64,000 nucleotides of DNA, taken from contig BCIV01000009.1 in NCBI GenBank assembly GCA_001600055.1, positions 620,001 through 684,000 on the forward strand, given 5' to 3'. A program made the translations under genes and the position numbers. Shown piece by piece: positions 1 through 10,361 of the stretch (position 1 is the first letter of the stretch; each line of letters starts with the position of its first letter). This DNA comes from Filobasidium wieringae. Lineage: Eukaryota; Basidiomycota; Tremellomycetes; Filobasidiales; Filobasidiaceae. Under the pieces are notes generated by a model. The model was not told the DNA's origin, did not search any database, and saw only the letters and a list, made by a program, of their open reading frames with translations.

Positions 1-3000
1 ATCGTCTCGTTCTCATCCCTCTCGAAGTGCACAGACCCCCCCAATGCCCTTTCCAACAGGCTCGATCATGCCTCCTGAACCCCGAATCACACGCACTCCT
101 CCACTGGATGATATGAGCATTCGAACTCGCTCCGACTCTCCGCACGACAGCCAGGCCGGTCTAAACGGAAGGACAGATAGCATGTCATCCTCGGCAGTAG
201 GAGCAAACGGGGTGGGAGTTAGTGCCAACACTGGAGGAGCTGGCAAGAACCCTCTGGTAGATTTGGTGGAGACTGAGAAGCTATTTGTGGAAAGGCTTGG
301 ATTGATCGTGAGAGTAAGTCGAATGGTTTCCGTTCCGACGATAAGCTTTGCTGAAAGAGGTTCGTGTCAACAGAAAGTAGCTGCAGCCTGGTCTCGCACC
401 AATCTACCGCCTCCCGCTCTCGACAAGATGTTCCGCTCGATAGAGGGCGTGTATAAATGTAGCCGAGGTTTCTTGACGGTTCGTAACTAGTTTCCAACGA
501 AGAAAACGTTCCAAATTGATTCGTATCTTCACAGCGATTGGAGAGTATTGGCTTGAACCCCAGCTCGCCGAAGATCTTAGGAGATCTGCTGATTCAATGG
601 GTGAGTTCTCAGGCTGAAAAGATTGCTAAACATGTGCTCATATCGCCTGTCTTCGTTTTAGATCGACGATCTTTCCGTCCCATACGAACGATATTCGGAG
701 AATTATATGATCAATTTCGACTCGCATCCTGCCATCACAACAAACTCGCAATTGGGCTATATTTTGAACGATTTGACCATGTCGCATCCTCCCCCACTTA
801 CCTCTTCCTCGCCGACAATATCTTCCTCTCGGTCGAATCCGGTTTGGACAATTGACCTGTTCTTCATTCTGCCTCTCGATCGGCTGCAATACTACCGAAA
901 ACTGTACGACAAGCTGTTGAGAAGCACAAGAGAGGGAAAGAGCGACTGGAAATTGTTAAAGCGAAGTTGCGAGAAACTGGAAGTGCTCGTCGAAGGCGTC
1001 GAGAACAAGTTGGGAGCAGACGTCAATGTCACTGGCGATAGTAAAGGCCGATTTTCCGTTGCTAGCTCAAGGATGGACAGCTCGTCTGTGGAAGGAAACA
1101 TGTAAGTTTGACCTGAGTTCTTGAAGCTGTGGCATCTGCTAACGCGATCCTGTCAGAATGTCACCGATGGCCTCGATGGGCCAAACTCGCACCTCAGATG
1201 GTTCTGGCGGCTCATCGAAGCAATACCCGTCGAGTTCAGATCGACATGCTTCAGACCCGATAGAAGTTGAATTGCCCATCTATTCCCCGACTCCGCAGGA
1301 TCCTATTCGTAGTTTGACTCCAGTTGAGCGGTCAAGTAACACTCCTTTGACGGATCTAGAGGTGCGTCTCGACACGAATCGAGCCATAGACCTGTTCACT
1401 ATGAAACCAAAAGTAAGTCTGATAGTAAGATAAGTAACCCGGTCGACAAGCCGCTTAACCTGAAGTTTCGTATAGCAATGTCGATTGCAAATGGCCCCGC
1501 CTACTTTGGCTTTCAGACGGGAACAGCGGAAAGCTGCCGATTGCATGATCTACTTTACGCCTACTTCCACTCGTAAAGAAGTCATTCACCGCCGATCGCA
1601 GGTCTTGATCCTAAGCGATCTTTTCCTGATGTGCGAACATATGACTGCTACCGAAAAGGCTCAAAAGGCTCAAGAAGTACTGAGGAGACATCCTGAGAGA
1701 GCTGGTGACGGAAGTCCGTTTCCCGAGATGTGGCTCTGTTACCCACCTCTGGCTGGACGACATCTCACTGCAACCACAGGTGGTGTCGAGAATGAATTGG
1801 TAGTCGGTGTTATGGGGCGAGAAAAGTTCTTGCTGGTTTTTGAATCTCGTGAAGTAAGAGACGAAGTGTTGGAGGATATGGAAGCATGCATTCAGTTCGC
1901 GGGCACCGGTGAGCAGCCTTCCCTCAATTCACTTGCGATGACCTGTAGTAATTGACGCTAAGAGTTCGTATCTGTGCCGATCAGTCGGGAAGTCATCAAC
2001 ATCAAGGAGCGCGCCTGTCTCGCCAATGCCGGATATGCAGCCAAATGGGCGAGGCCTCTCTCTGCATTCGTTACAGACAGCCTTACCCTCAGTTCCACCC
2101 AAGGAAGCGACGCATAACCGCAGACCTTCAAGTGAAGCAGCGAACATATCGACACTGCCCCCGCGCAACGCGAGTTTACGTTCACCTATCCCTCATGATG
2201 GGCCTACCTACCCCATTGGAGCTTATCCTACCGGTACATACACGCCGTCGCCACCACTCACTCAGTCTGGAAACCGTCCACCGGAGCGGAACTTTTATTC
2301 GCCCAATCAACAATACTCCAACGGAGGAATGGTACCGCCGCGATCAGCTCCTCTAACGACACAGAACCCTCATAGCGTGCCCTATCCGATGCAGGCTTCT
2401 CGCTCACATGATGGTCATACCCGACAAAACCCTGGAAATCCGCCACCATCTGGGTATCAGCATCACCTAGGAGCGCACCAAGGGCTGCGACATGCACAAT
2501 CTACAGAAGGGCTGAGAGTCAACCGCCCGTCTCCACAGCACCTTACGATCCCTTCACCAATTGAGCGAGGATCTTACGATGACGACTTGGATGACTCTCC
2601 TATTTCGCCTGTTGATGCACAACCGGTTCGCGATGCAGGCCCCGCCGTCATCTCGGCACAAATGAAATGCAAGGTCTTCTTGAAGCAGAGCCATCAGCAA
2701 TGGAAGGCATTAGGAGGCGCTCGTCTGAAGCTTTATGTTCAGACAAGTACCAACATCAAGCAGCTAGTTGTCGAATCGGACAACAAGGACAAAACCATGC
2801 TGATCTCTACGATCGTGCTTACTGATGGTGTCGAACGAGTCGCCAAGACAGGCGTTGCTGTAGAAATCAGCGATGTCTCAGGCGCGAGGACTGGGATCAT
2901 CTATATGATTCAGCTTCGGAATGAGGAAAGTGCAGGAGGGCTTTTCGATAGCCTAATCGCGGGGTCGGATCGAGCATCCGGGGGGATGACGCCACGACGA

Positions 3001-3009
3001 GGACGATAG
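1..3009 (+). CDS. RhoGEF (DH-PH) protein, 5' end outside the window
   Basis: Guanine-nucleotide exchange factor for a Rho-family GTPase, expected to act in polarity or wall signalling at the cell cortex. Exons read as 1-313, 374-478, 535-600, 662-1101, 1157-1412, 1476-1908 and 1985-3009, all GT-AG and phase-consistent. The spliced protein shows a DH-type start (LVETEKLFVERLGLIV), PNPSSPK-like loop spacing, and the DH conserved region 3 (DLFFILPLDRLQYYRKLYDKL). A PH-like stretch follows in the exon at 1476-1908 (MIYFTP...LILSDLFLMCEH...EKFLLVFES). A Pro/Ser-rich linker then leads to a C-terminal folded region at about 2650-2960. The reading frame is open to base 2, so the start codon lies to the left. 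A GEF1 gene is known in the Cryptococcus MAT locus, but I cannot say this is its orthologue. Confidence 0.72.
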
Positions 3010-3269
3010 CGCGAAGCGGACGACAATCGAGGTTGACTAACGAAAGATAATGAGGAACGAACATGTACGAGCTTCACGGGAATATTATGCATAGAAATGA
3101 AGTTTCTTTCGCATCGTGCTCTCGCTGTCAACGTATCAAGCACATCACCTAACCTATACAGATTTTATGTCTCGACAACTGGGATAGCCCGTTATTCTTT
3201 ACCGACAGTGGCCTCTTCATCGTTCGAGTGCGCCACGGGCCATTTCCCATGGATAGCATCCCGCTCGTC

Positions 3270-3806
3270 TTACGTCAACTCGACATTAGACGCCACCCAT
3301 CTATTCTTTCCAGCTGAAGTACATCTAAGCCGGGTGGATATCTTTCCAGGCTGAAGTCGAGCGAGGATTTCTCCGTCTGTAAAACCAAGTTGTCTTTCGA
3401 GGTTGAAGTATGTTTCTCGCTCAGAGGCAAAGTGGTCTGCGTGGTGGCGGGATCAACGAGTCAGGGTAAGATCTCCGGATCTTATCGTACCAGAGCTCAC
3501 CTAGAAACCGGTTCCAAGCTTCCCTTTCATTACTATAGTGGATCGTCTCCGTGGCCAATCTTTTCAAAGCATTGTATTGACCTGTCTGTCGAGCGGTATC
3601 CATCCGCTGACTGTTAGAGACGATCCTCGCGTTGAGTTTGTGCAGGGCCGTTTTCGCTTCGTAGAGTCTGGCTTCTCCGCCTGCAATGATGAGATGTTTG
3701 CGAATAAGTCAGGGGAGTGCATGTCAAAGGGAACGCATACGACGTTGTATGTACCTCTGGCTTGCCATTTGACTTCTTTCGCTTGGGACCACTTGGGTTC
3801 AGCCAT
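3270..3806 (-). CDS. Unrecognised small helical protein, three exons
   Basis: Not recognised. Splicing exons 3806-3755, 3680-3501 and 3436-3270 on the minus strand gives one open frame of 399 nt (132 aa) from an ATG to a TAA, with GT-AG borders at both introns. The middle exon is strongly helical and charged (EARLYEAKTALHKLNAR, then RLATETIHYSNEREAWNRF). The last exon continues with SERETYFNLERQLGFTDGEI before a basic tail. This looks like a short coiled-coil subunit of a complex. No single long ORF exists here, so the gene is only visible after splicing. The start at 3806 is the first ATG in frame, and further 5' exons towards 4130 are possible. Confidence 0.45.
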
Positions 3807-4299
3807 GATCGTACGTATATGTGGTGATGTGGACAGATCAGATCGCGCATCGTTCAGATATCATCCTGATCGTTATATCTAGACTTTCGGACTCTACAAG
3901 CTCTACAAGATCTACTCTGAGGTTACATACAGATGAAAGGAAGACGACTACGGGTTGAAGGGGTAGAGTTATGCATGCGATGTCTGTGTAAAGGAGGTCT
4001 TCTGGGTTAGGCAACCCAGATGCATATCGAACGATAGGGGTCGAAAATCGTGCCCTCGACGGATCCCTACGTCATGACGATTCCTGGTATCAAGTCCAGC
4101 TGACTATCTTACCTGAGTGATCTTGTCAGGGCAACTGCCGAGTAGGAATATCTTGGTGAGTCATTCATTCCCCTCGGAATCAGCAGTTAATCCGCGCGAG
4201 TCGTAGCAGCGCAGTCAGATGTCTCGGCGGATGATTCGCCGATCAATACGGTTGAGGAATGAGTCTTGGGTCGCCACTGGAATGGTGTTTTGTCATTTG
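3807..4299. other. Interval without a supported gene
   Basis: No convincing coding frame on either strand. Read on the minus strand, 4109-4130 forms a 22-nt segment between a consensus acceptor and a GTAAG donor, so an upstream exon of the 3270-3806 gene could lie here. I could not join it in frame with confidence. Confidence 0.3.
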
Positions 4300-4697
4300 T
4301 CAACTGCTGGGCTGGGCGATCGTCCTGGCGCGATCGACAGGTCGAGAGCTAGCGATTTGTGTTTGCCGCGTAGAATAAACTTCGGTGAGATCTGGTATTG
4401 TGTCCCTGAGAGCGTATACGATGGAGATCGTGAACGTGTTCACGGATGGTTGTTTGTCAATACCAGCGATAAGCCAAATGACGGAAGCGGATCTGCCACC
4501 GCCAAAGCGAACAGCGGATGATATCATGGGCTTAGCGGGAGTGTCCACTCTACATGTTTCAGCAAAGAAGTGGCTAAAGCTCCCTTGACCGGTGAATGGA
4601 GGTAACTATCGAAGGGTGCTGCCATTGGGACATTGAAGAGGTCATGGAGGTGAAGGATGAATCGATGTTGTTTGCCCACTCTGCTGAATCCAAACAG
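4300..4697 (-). CDS. Possible exons of an unrecognised minus-strand gene
   Basis: Not recognised and weakly supported. On the minus strand an open segment from about 4697 to 4554 (including KQHRFILHLHDLFNVPMAAP) can be joined through GT-AG introns to 4492-4464 and 4405-4300. That continues as HIRFRHLAYRWDTIPDLTEV and stops at 4302-4300. The phrase HLHDLFNVP is reminiscent of the N-terminal C2 (EEIG1/EHBP1) family, but the rest does not follow that family clearly. No start codon was identified; the most plausible 5' exon lies near 4820. Competing open frames exist on both strands, so this may be a chance assembly. Confidence 0.22.
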
Positions 4698-5224
4698 TGG
4701 AAAGTTTACGTTTCAGGGATCAAATTAAGGGTCAGCAGTGACTCTCGCAGCGTCGGCAGGAACCTCGGCGCGGTGGTTTTCAGGAACAAGCCGAGATCGA
4801 AGCCACGATAAGAAAGGCTCAAACATGGAAACGACCCTTCTTCGCTGTTTCCATCAACATTCCATCGCTCACTCGCTCACTCGCTCACTCTCACACTCAT
4901 CTAAAACAACAAACACACCACCCACAACCTTCGTCGCCTCTCCAAAGCCACAGATCGACAGTCAGCCACCACCAAACACTGCTCGCTACTGGATCTCGGA
5001 GGTTCCGCTACTGGAAACGTATATATACAACACCAGCAATTCGACATTGCCCCTCACATTCGTTTGACATTCCTTTCCTCACACAACGGTCAACAACAGA
5101 ACGCTAGTCGTTCCATTCTCCATACCTTCATACCTTCCATCGGTGTCAGAGACATCGCAGGACATAACACAGACTTTAACAAAACCACCACATCGACGCT
5201 CGTTCATCAATACATCCACCTATC
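4698..5224. promoter_or_regulatory. Promoter and leader region of the DUF1996/WSC gene
   Basis: No gene seen. A TATA-like stretch (gtatatatac, 5019-5028) lies about 200 bp before the ATG at 5225. CT/CA-rich leader sequence follows, including short CACT/CGCT repeats near 4865-4895, typical of highly expressed fungal genes. Confidence 0.45.
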
Positions 5225-7343
5225 ATGCTCTTCAACTCGATCACTTTTGCCGCAGCTCTCCTTCTGCTGTCTGCCTTGCCCGTCACCATTCGGGCCGACG
5301 TCAACTATGCCAATGACGGTTGGCATATGGACCATGTCTACAAGCTCGTCGACGAGCAGCTTGATCCAATCGTAAGCATCCAATTCTCTCTCCTCTCTCC
5401 TCTCGTTGAAGGCTCATCCCCTCTCTGTACTCGTGTACAGGTCAGCCCTAATGCTCAGAGTTCTCATATGCACCGGGTCGTCGGAGGTAGCAACTTCCGA
5501 GCCGGTTACAGCTATGCCGGAGCTCAATCGAGCAAGTGTAGTTCGGTAGCCATTCAGGGAGACAAGTCGAACTACTGGATGCCTCGTAAGTGTTTTCAAC
5601 ACGACGTACTCGCATCATCATCGCCAACTCATTTCGACGACAGAACTCTACTGGATCAACAGTCCTACCTCTTTCACTCCTATCTATGCCAACATTCGAT
5701 TCTACTACTTCTTGGCTCCTAACAACGCCGCTGATCCCGTCACCCAGTTCCCTGACGGTCTTCGAATCCTCTCCGGAGATCCTAACAGCAAGACCGCCAA
5801 CGCTCAAAACTACGCCTACACCTGTCAGACCGACAAGACCACCCGTGCCAACGACCTGAGCGGGCTCGACTTCAACTTCCCAAGGGACTGTCCTGCAGGA
5901 ATGAAGTCGAACCTCTACTTGCCACAGTGCTGGAACGGAAAGGATCTGTGGCTTGCCGGTGGCGCTCACATGTCTTTCCCTACCGGAGGCAGTAGCCGAG
6001 CTGGGGCTTGTCCTTGGTCTCACCCCGTCAAGCTTCCTAGCATCATGTTGGAGTGCGTACATACGTCTTTCCACTCTTCCAAGATCATCTACTGATACGG
6101 TTGTGCTCGATAGATACACTTGGATGACTAACGATCTCAGGCCTGGTCAAACTTTGAAGGGAAAACTCGCTTGGGCTAACGGTGATACTACCGGTTACGG
6201 AATTCACGGTGACTTTACCAATGGGTATGTTGTGCTTTGAATTGCAGAAGGTTACGAGTCGTATACTGAACTGCGCATCTCGATATCAGTTGGGATAGGA
6301 GTCTTTTGCAGAAAGCTATGACCACTACCGGCTGTGTCCATACTGGTGGAACGATGTAAGTGAACTTTATCGGCGTCAGGTAGATCAGGTAGATTTCGGT
6401 GGCTAATGTCCGCTTTCTCTCAACAGTGCTGCCGATCAGTGTTCCGTTTTCAAGGCGGTTTACGACATTGGTAAAGCTCAGGCTTGTACTCCTGACGCTG
6501 GGGTCTTGACCGAGCGGGAGGGTAACGGAGATAGTATGAACATCACTCGTCTTCCAGGATGCAACCCTTTGTGTGAGTCTATTGTCGGGTCTTGGGGGAA
6601 GCTTTAGCTCATTACGGGTTTGTGACTTTTCCAGGGGGAACCGGTTCCAAGCCCGCTTGCTCCAACGCTCCCCAGTACAACGTCGACCCATTCAAGGCCA
6701 CCGATGGATCCTACACTGCCGTCTCCGGCCAGAGGAAAGATCGAGCAGTTCCTTCCTCTGCTGGTTGGATTCCTCTCGGATGTCTCAAGGAATCTTCGTC
6801 GTTCCAAAGTTCCCAGACCTACTTGTGGCCCAAGAACTTGACTCAGGATGGATGCATGAAGCAGTGCACCAAGGCTGGATATACCTTTGCTGGAATGGGT
6901 AACCATGCTGACAACGTGAGTAGTCCGATGTCTCGGCAGAAAGGACGAATCTGACTCTCTCATCCCCTCCTAGTGTGTCTGTGCAAAGGGAATCAGTCCT
7001 GATGCTCAGGTGATGACGGGTTTGTGTACCACTCCTTGCCCCGGTAACAGTGCTCAAACTGTGAGTGTCTGCCTGCGTGGTGGTGCCGACTCGACCAACG
7101 CTGATTCGTGGTCTTCACGCTCGTTAGTGTGGTACCGACTACGCCTTCAGCGTGTTTGGAGCTGGTCCTGGAACAACAGCGACGTCCCCAATCAAGACGT
7201 CTGGAACCTTGAGGCGATCCGAGATCCCAGAGCAGCTCGAGGAGCGAAGTGTTTGGGAAGGGGTTGTCGGGAACGGAGGTAAACGTAGGGTGTCCGTTGA
7301 GCGAGACATCGAGGATGGTGTTTTCAAAGTGGGTGTCGAGTAG
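5225..7343 (+). CDS. Secreted DUF1996 plus WSC domain protein
   Basis: Predicted secreted or wall-bound glycan-binding protein. Nine exons (5225-5371, 5441-5585, 5644-6052, 6114-6224, 6290-6355, 6427-6572, 6635-6915, 6974-7060, 7128-7343) give 535 aa in frame. A signal peptide covers about residues 1-24 (hydrophobic FAAALLLLSALPV, then RAD). The DUF1996 domain follows, with LDPIVSP, SSHMHRVVGGSNF, YWMP, QCWNGKDLWLAGGAHMSFP and a conserved Cys pattern. Near the C-terminus is a WSC cysteine domain (GWIPLGCLKE, then DGCMKQCTKAGYTFAGM, CVCAKG, CTTPCPGN, CGTDYAFSVF). No GPI or membrane anchor is seen at the end. DUF1996-WSC proteins are common in basidiomycetes and their substrate is not established. 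It sits beside another wall-type gene at 8759, in the same orientation. Confidence 0.85.
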
Positions 7344-7782
7344 AAGATGTAGGACGGGATCCTACGGTCGTTGATGGCACCCTCGCTGGTCGAGAGTGCC
7401 GGGTAGTTTGGTCAGATATACGAGACTGGTCATTAGACACACACACACACTGTAGCTGTAGGACTGTAACCAATATTTCCCATGGTTTCTGCCAGTACAT
7501 CTCCAGCTCCGGTTTGTCAGGTTCGATGGGATGTTTTCGGCGCCGGTGCTTGAATTTCCCGTAGACAGCTACCCTGATTCTGCTACACGGTTGTCACCTT
7601 CCATTCGATCGGCTGTTGTTCCTGCTAGATTGGCTCCAGCATGGACTGGAGGATACACATCCATCTATGTGAACGGTAACTACAGTTGAGTCGTTCTTTA
7701 GTGACGGTCCCCGACTACTGTAGGCAAAATGATGCGAAGGAATCGGACTCGTATTTCAACCGCGAAGAAAATGGCAAAAAGG
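7344..7782. other. Intergenic interval, no gene seen
   Basis: 3' flank of the DUF1996/WSC gene. It contains a short CA run (7438-7449). No tRNA or coding frame was recognised before the tRNA relic at 7783. Confidence 0.4.
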
Positions 7783-7805
7783 ATTCTCGCTCCCCAGATT
7801 GAACG
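7783..7805 (-). pseudogene. Relic of a tRNA-Thr 3' end
   Basis: These 23 bases match 20 of 23 bases of the 3' end of the complete tRNA-Thr at 7932-8014 (T-loop plus 3' acceptor strand). Both copies are preceded by gcaaaaag on the plus strand. The D arm and anticodon arm are absent, and the T stem no longer pairs well. It is best read as a decayed partial duplicate lying about 150 bp from its source. Confidence 0.6.
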
Positions 7806-7931
7806 CAAATGAGCACAACGAGAGTAATATTATGACCTGATGCTCCGGGTTCTGTGAGGTTCGTTCGATGTATGCACCTGGACCCTAAAATCAGCTTGAG
7901 ATACGTTCGAGAAAAAGACAGTGCAAAAAGA

Positions 7932-8014
7932 TTCTCGCTACCCGAATTGAACGAGCGACCGCTACATAAACCAGGTGATACTAGTGTAGCGCTCTACCAC
8001 TGAGCTAAGCGAGA
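7932..8014 (-). tRNA. tRNA-Thr (anticodon AGT) with an 11-nt intron
   Basis: On the minus strand the acceptor strands TCTCGCT and AGCGAGA pair over 7 bp with discriminator A. A canonical D arm follows (TAGCTCAGTGGTAGAGC). The anticodon stem CTACA/TGTAG encloses an 18-nt loop that begins CTAGTA. Removing an 11-nt intron after position 37 leaves a 7-nt loop with anticodon AGT. The T arm is GCTCG-TTCAATT-CGGGT. The intron sits at the usual eukaryotic position and would be removed by the Sen endonuclease, one subunit of which is encoded at 24770. The anticodon predicts decoding of Thr ACU/ACC after A34-to-inosine editing. Confidence 0.9.
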
Positions 8015-8758
8015 TCTGATATGATGAGACAAATCAAATAACAATATAAAGTTTTGTAATACCTCTGACCGATATCATGATGTCAGGGGACAGTTCCATA
8101 CATCGACCTCTTTGTTTCCTCAAGGTTCTCGTAGAAGTTGCCCTTCAATCGGAAGATCTCTCCTCCACCCTAGATCATTGCCACTGTAGATCCTTCGGTG
8201 CACTGCATACGTACGAGAGCAGGGGATTGCATTGTCTTGCTCATGGAAGTGGTATATCTACAGTTAGTAGTATACACCTGCCTTCTTCGTTTTTGTCCCC
8301 CGCTTTACCGCAGATCCTGGAACTACTTCTATTGTAGTACCTGTGGTGTATTCAAGCCAATGACTAGCACATCCGGCATGATCCGATATCACCTCGAAGA
8401 CACATGCGAGCAGGATACATGCACGTGAGGGCTGTGGTCCGAGCTGTGTTGTTGTTGTTCTGACGAAACACGGAGGCGTTTCTGATTTCTGCATCCGGTG
8501 CCTCGGTTAGCTGAGCAGCAACAACAACAACAAATAAATAGCCGTTCCTTCCCTTGATCGATTCTTCCTATTTTACCTGCGCCTTCATCGCCTTTCTCCT
8601 CTCACCTTCACCGCCTCGTCTTCACACAAAGCTATATATCGACCCATCTCAATCTCAACCTCGCGCTGCTACACTCTTTCAACAACACACTCGTTTAATC
8701 TAATCCGCAACCGGCTCATCTCTCTCACCGATCAATCAAATCAAATCAACAAACAAAA
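8015..8758. other. Intergenic interval and promoter of the Kre9-like gene
   Basis: No gene seen. A TATA-like element (ctatatat, 8632-8639) lies about 120 bp before the ATG at 8759, followed by a CT/CA-rich leader. A short caacaacaacaacaa run lies near 8518-8532. Confidence 0.4.
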
Positions 8759-9638
8759 ATGTTCGCTCGTCTTTTCACCATCGCCTCCATCCTCGCCGTG
8801 GCTGTCAATGCCATCAAGGTCACTTCCCCCACTGGAACTCAGAACTGGGGTACTACCGGAGCCCAGACTGTCTCATGGGAGTCGGTCTCTTCGGACCCCA
8901 CCAGCTTCTCGGTCACGCTCGTCAGCCCAGTCAGTCGATTTCGAATTCACTCTGTTATGACCTATACTTATTCTACCTCGCTATCTACTCTAAAGACTCT
9001 CGAGAGTGTCACTCTTGTAGCTAACCAGTCTACTTCTGCTGGTTCCACGACCGTTACTCCCCCTAGGTAAGCTACGCTCTCAACGATGGTCTCAATCCAT
9101 TCATTCCTTCTGACGAGGCGGCTCTTTGTTGACACAGTGGTACTTGGCCTACCGGTGATCGATACACGATCAACCTCGTTGCTGCTAGTGCCATCCTGGT
9201 GAGTTTGACGTGACTCATCACGAAAAGTATATCAATAGAGCTCTTACTATGACTACCTGAACATCAGGCCCAATCTCCCTCCTTCAACATCACTACCTCC
9301 GGAGCTGCTGGATCTTCCATCATGTCTTCTGGTTCTTCTTCTATGATGACTTCAGTCTCTGCGTCCAGCTCGGGAGCTGCTACTTCCACCATGATGACTA
9401 CTGCCCCAATCGAGACTCCCAGTTCCAGTTACACTGGAAACGCCATCCCTCCTGTATGTATGAGATACGGATCTAGACCCCGTGGTACAGTTGATTGACC
9501 AGATTCTCTAAATAGGCTGCCACTTCGAGCGGTGCTGCTGTTGCCGGAGCCAGCGGAAACGTATGGTCCATCGTCGCTCCCCTTGCTGTTCTCGGATTGG
9601 CTGGGATGGGAGGTGCCGGATTGATTGTAGGAGCCTAG
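8759..9638 (+). CDS. Kre9/Knh1-family GPI-anchored Ser/Thr-rich wall protein
   Basis: Small cell-surface protein with an N-terminal Kre9/Knh1-type domain, a family linked to wall beta-1,6-glucan. Exons 8759-8929, 8996-9066, 9138-9198, 9268-9453 and 9516-9638 give 203 aa. The signal peptide covers about residues 1-18. The domain shows VTSPTGTQNWGTTGAQTVSW, then SFSVTLVSP, TVTPPSGTWPTGDRY, INLVA and a final AQSPSFNIT. A Ser/Thr/Met-rich spacer follows, and the C-terminus is a GPI-type hydrophobic tail (VWSIVAPLAVLGLAGMGGAG). The first intron (8930-8995) is 66 nt and its frame stays open, so retention would add 22 residues; the acceptor AAG is weak. Its neighbours are also surface proteins. Confidence 0.82.
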
Positions 9639-10361
9639 GTTATACCAAGCCAGTATATGATGACCGGTTCGAATTACTAGATACTTTTTCTTGGCCTCGT
9701 TTGCAATCCCATGTACATATTCTAGCAAAGCAATCAATGATCGACGCGATGCACCCGTCCGCTCGCAACAGCCTTGAAGCTGTTTTTCCCGCGCCTTGCC
9801 TACAAGTGTAAATATTGAGGTCCTTATCAGTTATCAGCCACTCTGTAAACTTATAAACGACATGGCGACCTGATGAAGCGAGAGTGATCGAAGTGAATCA
9901 CGCAGGAGGATTCGCGCTTTTCCTTTTGACAAGGTTTCTAGTGCGGGCGCGAGAGTTGACGAAATGGCACACAGAAGATCGTCTCAGTTCATCAAATTGA
10001 TCGCAACAAGGAGTTCAAGGGATCGTTGATCAAAGGAATCTACTCTCAACGATAAAGTATACATCAAGAAGCTGGTCTTCTCAACATATTTATACGACAT
10101 CTACCTCTGCTCTCGCACGACCAAATCAGCAAGAAAAATCTTTACGACTCGAACAGGAAACAAACAATAGCTACATCACAACCACCCTTCACGCACTCCC
10201 TTTTCACGACCCAATTGTACTTTTCACCGAGCCTTTTAGTTCTCCAAATCCTTCACCAATTTCAAGTCCACTTACACGTTCCCTTTACGACACTATCATT
10301 CGAACCGAACCTTATACCCTAATCTCTGCTCTTCATATCGCAAACAACCACGACTTTTAAC
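9639..10361. promoter_or_regulatory. Intergenic interval and promoter/leader of OPY2
   Basis: No gene recognised. An AT-rich TATA-like stretch (catatttatacg, 10084-10095) and a long CA/CT-rich leader precede the ATG at 10362. Confidence 0.35.

Noticed and set aside
3990..4030. Inverted repeat ctgggttaggcaacccag considered as a tRNA or terminator
   Set aside because: It is a short hairpin only; no D arm, T arm or Pol III boxes were found around it.
7440..7450. CA microsatellite
   Set aside because: Only six dinucleotides; ordinary background.
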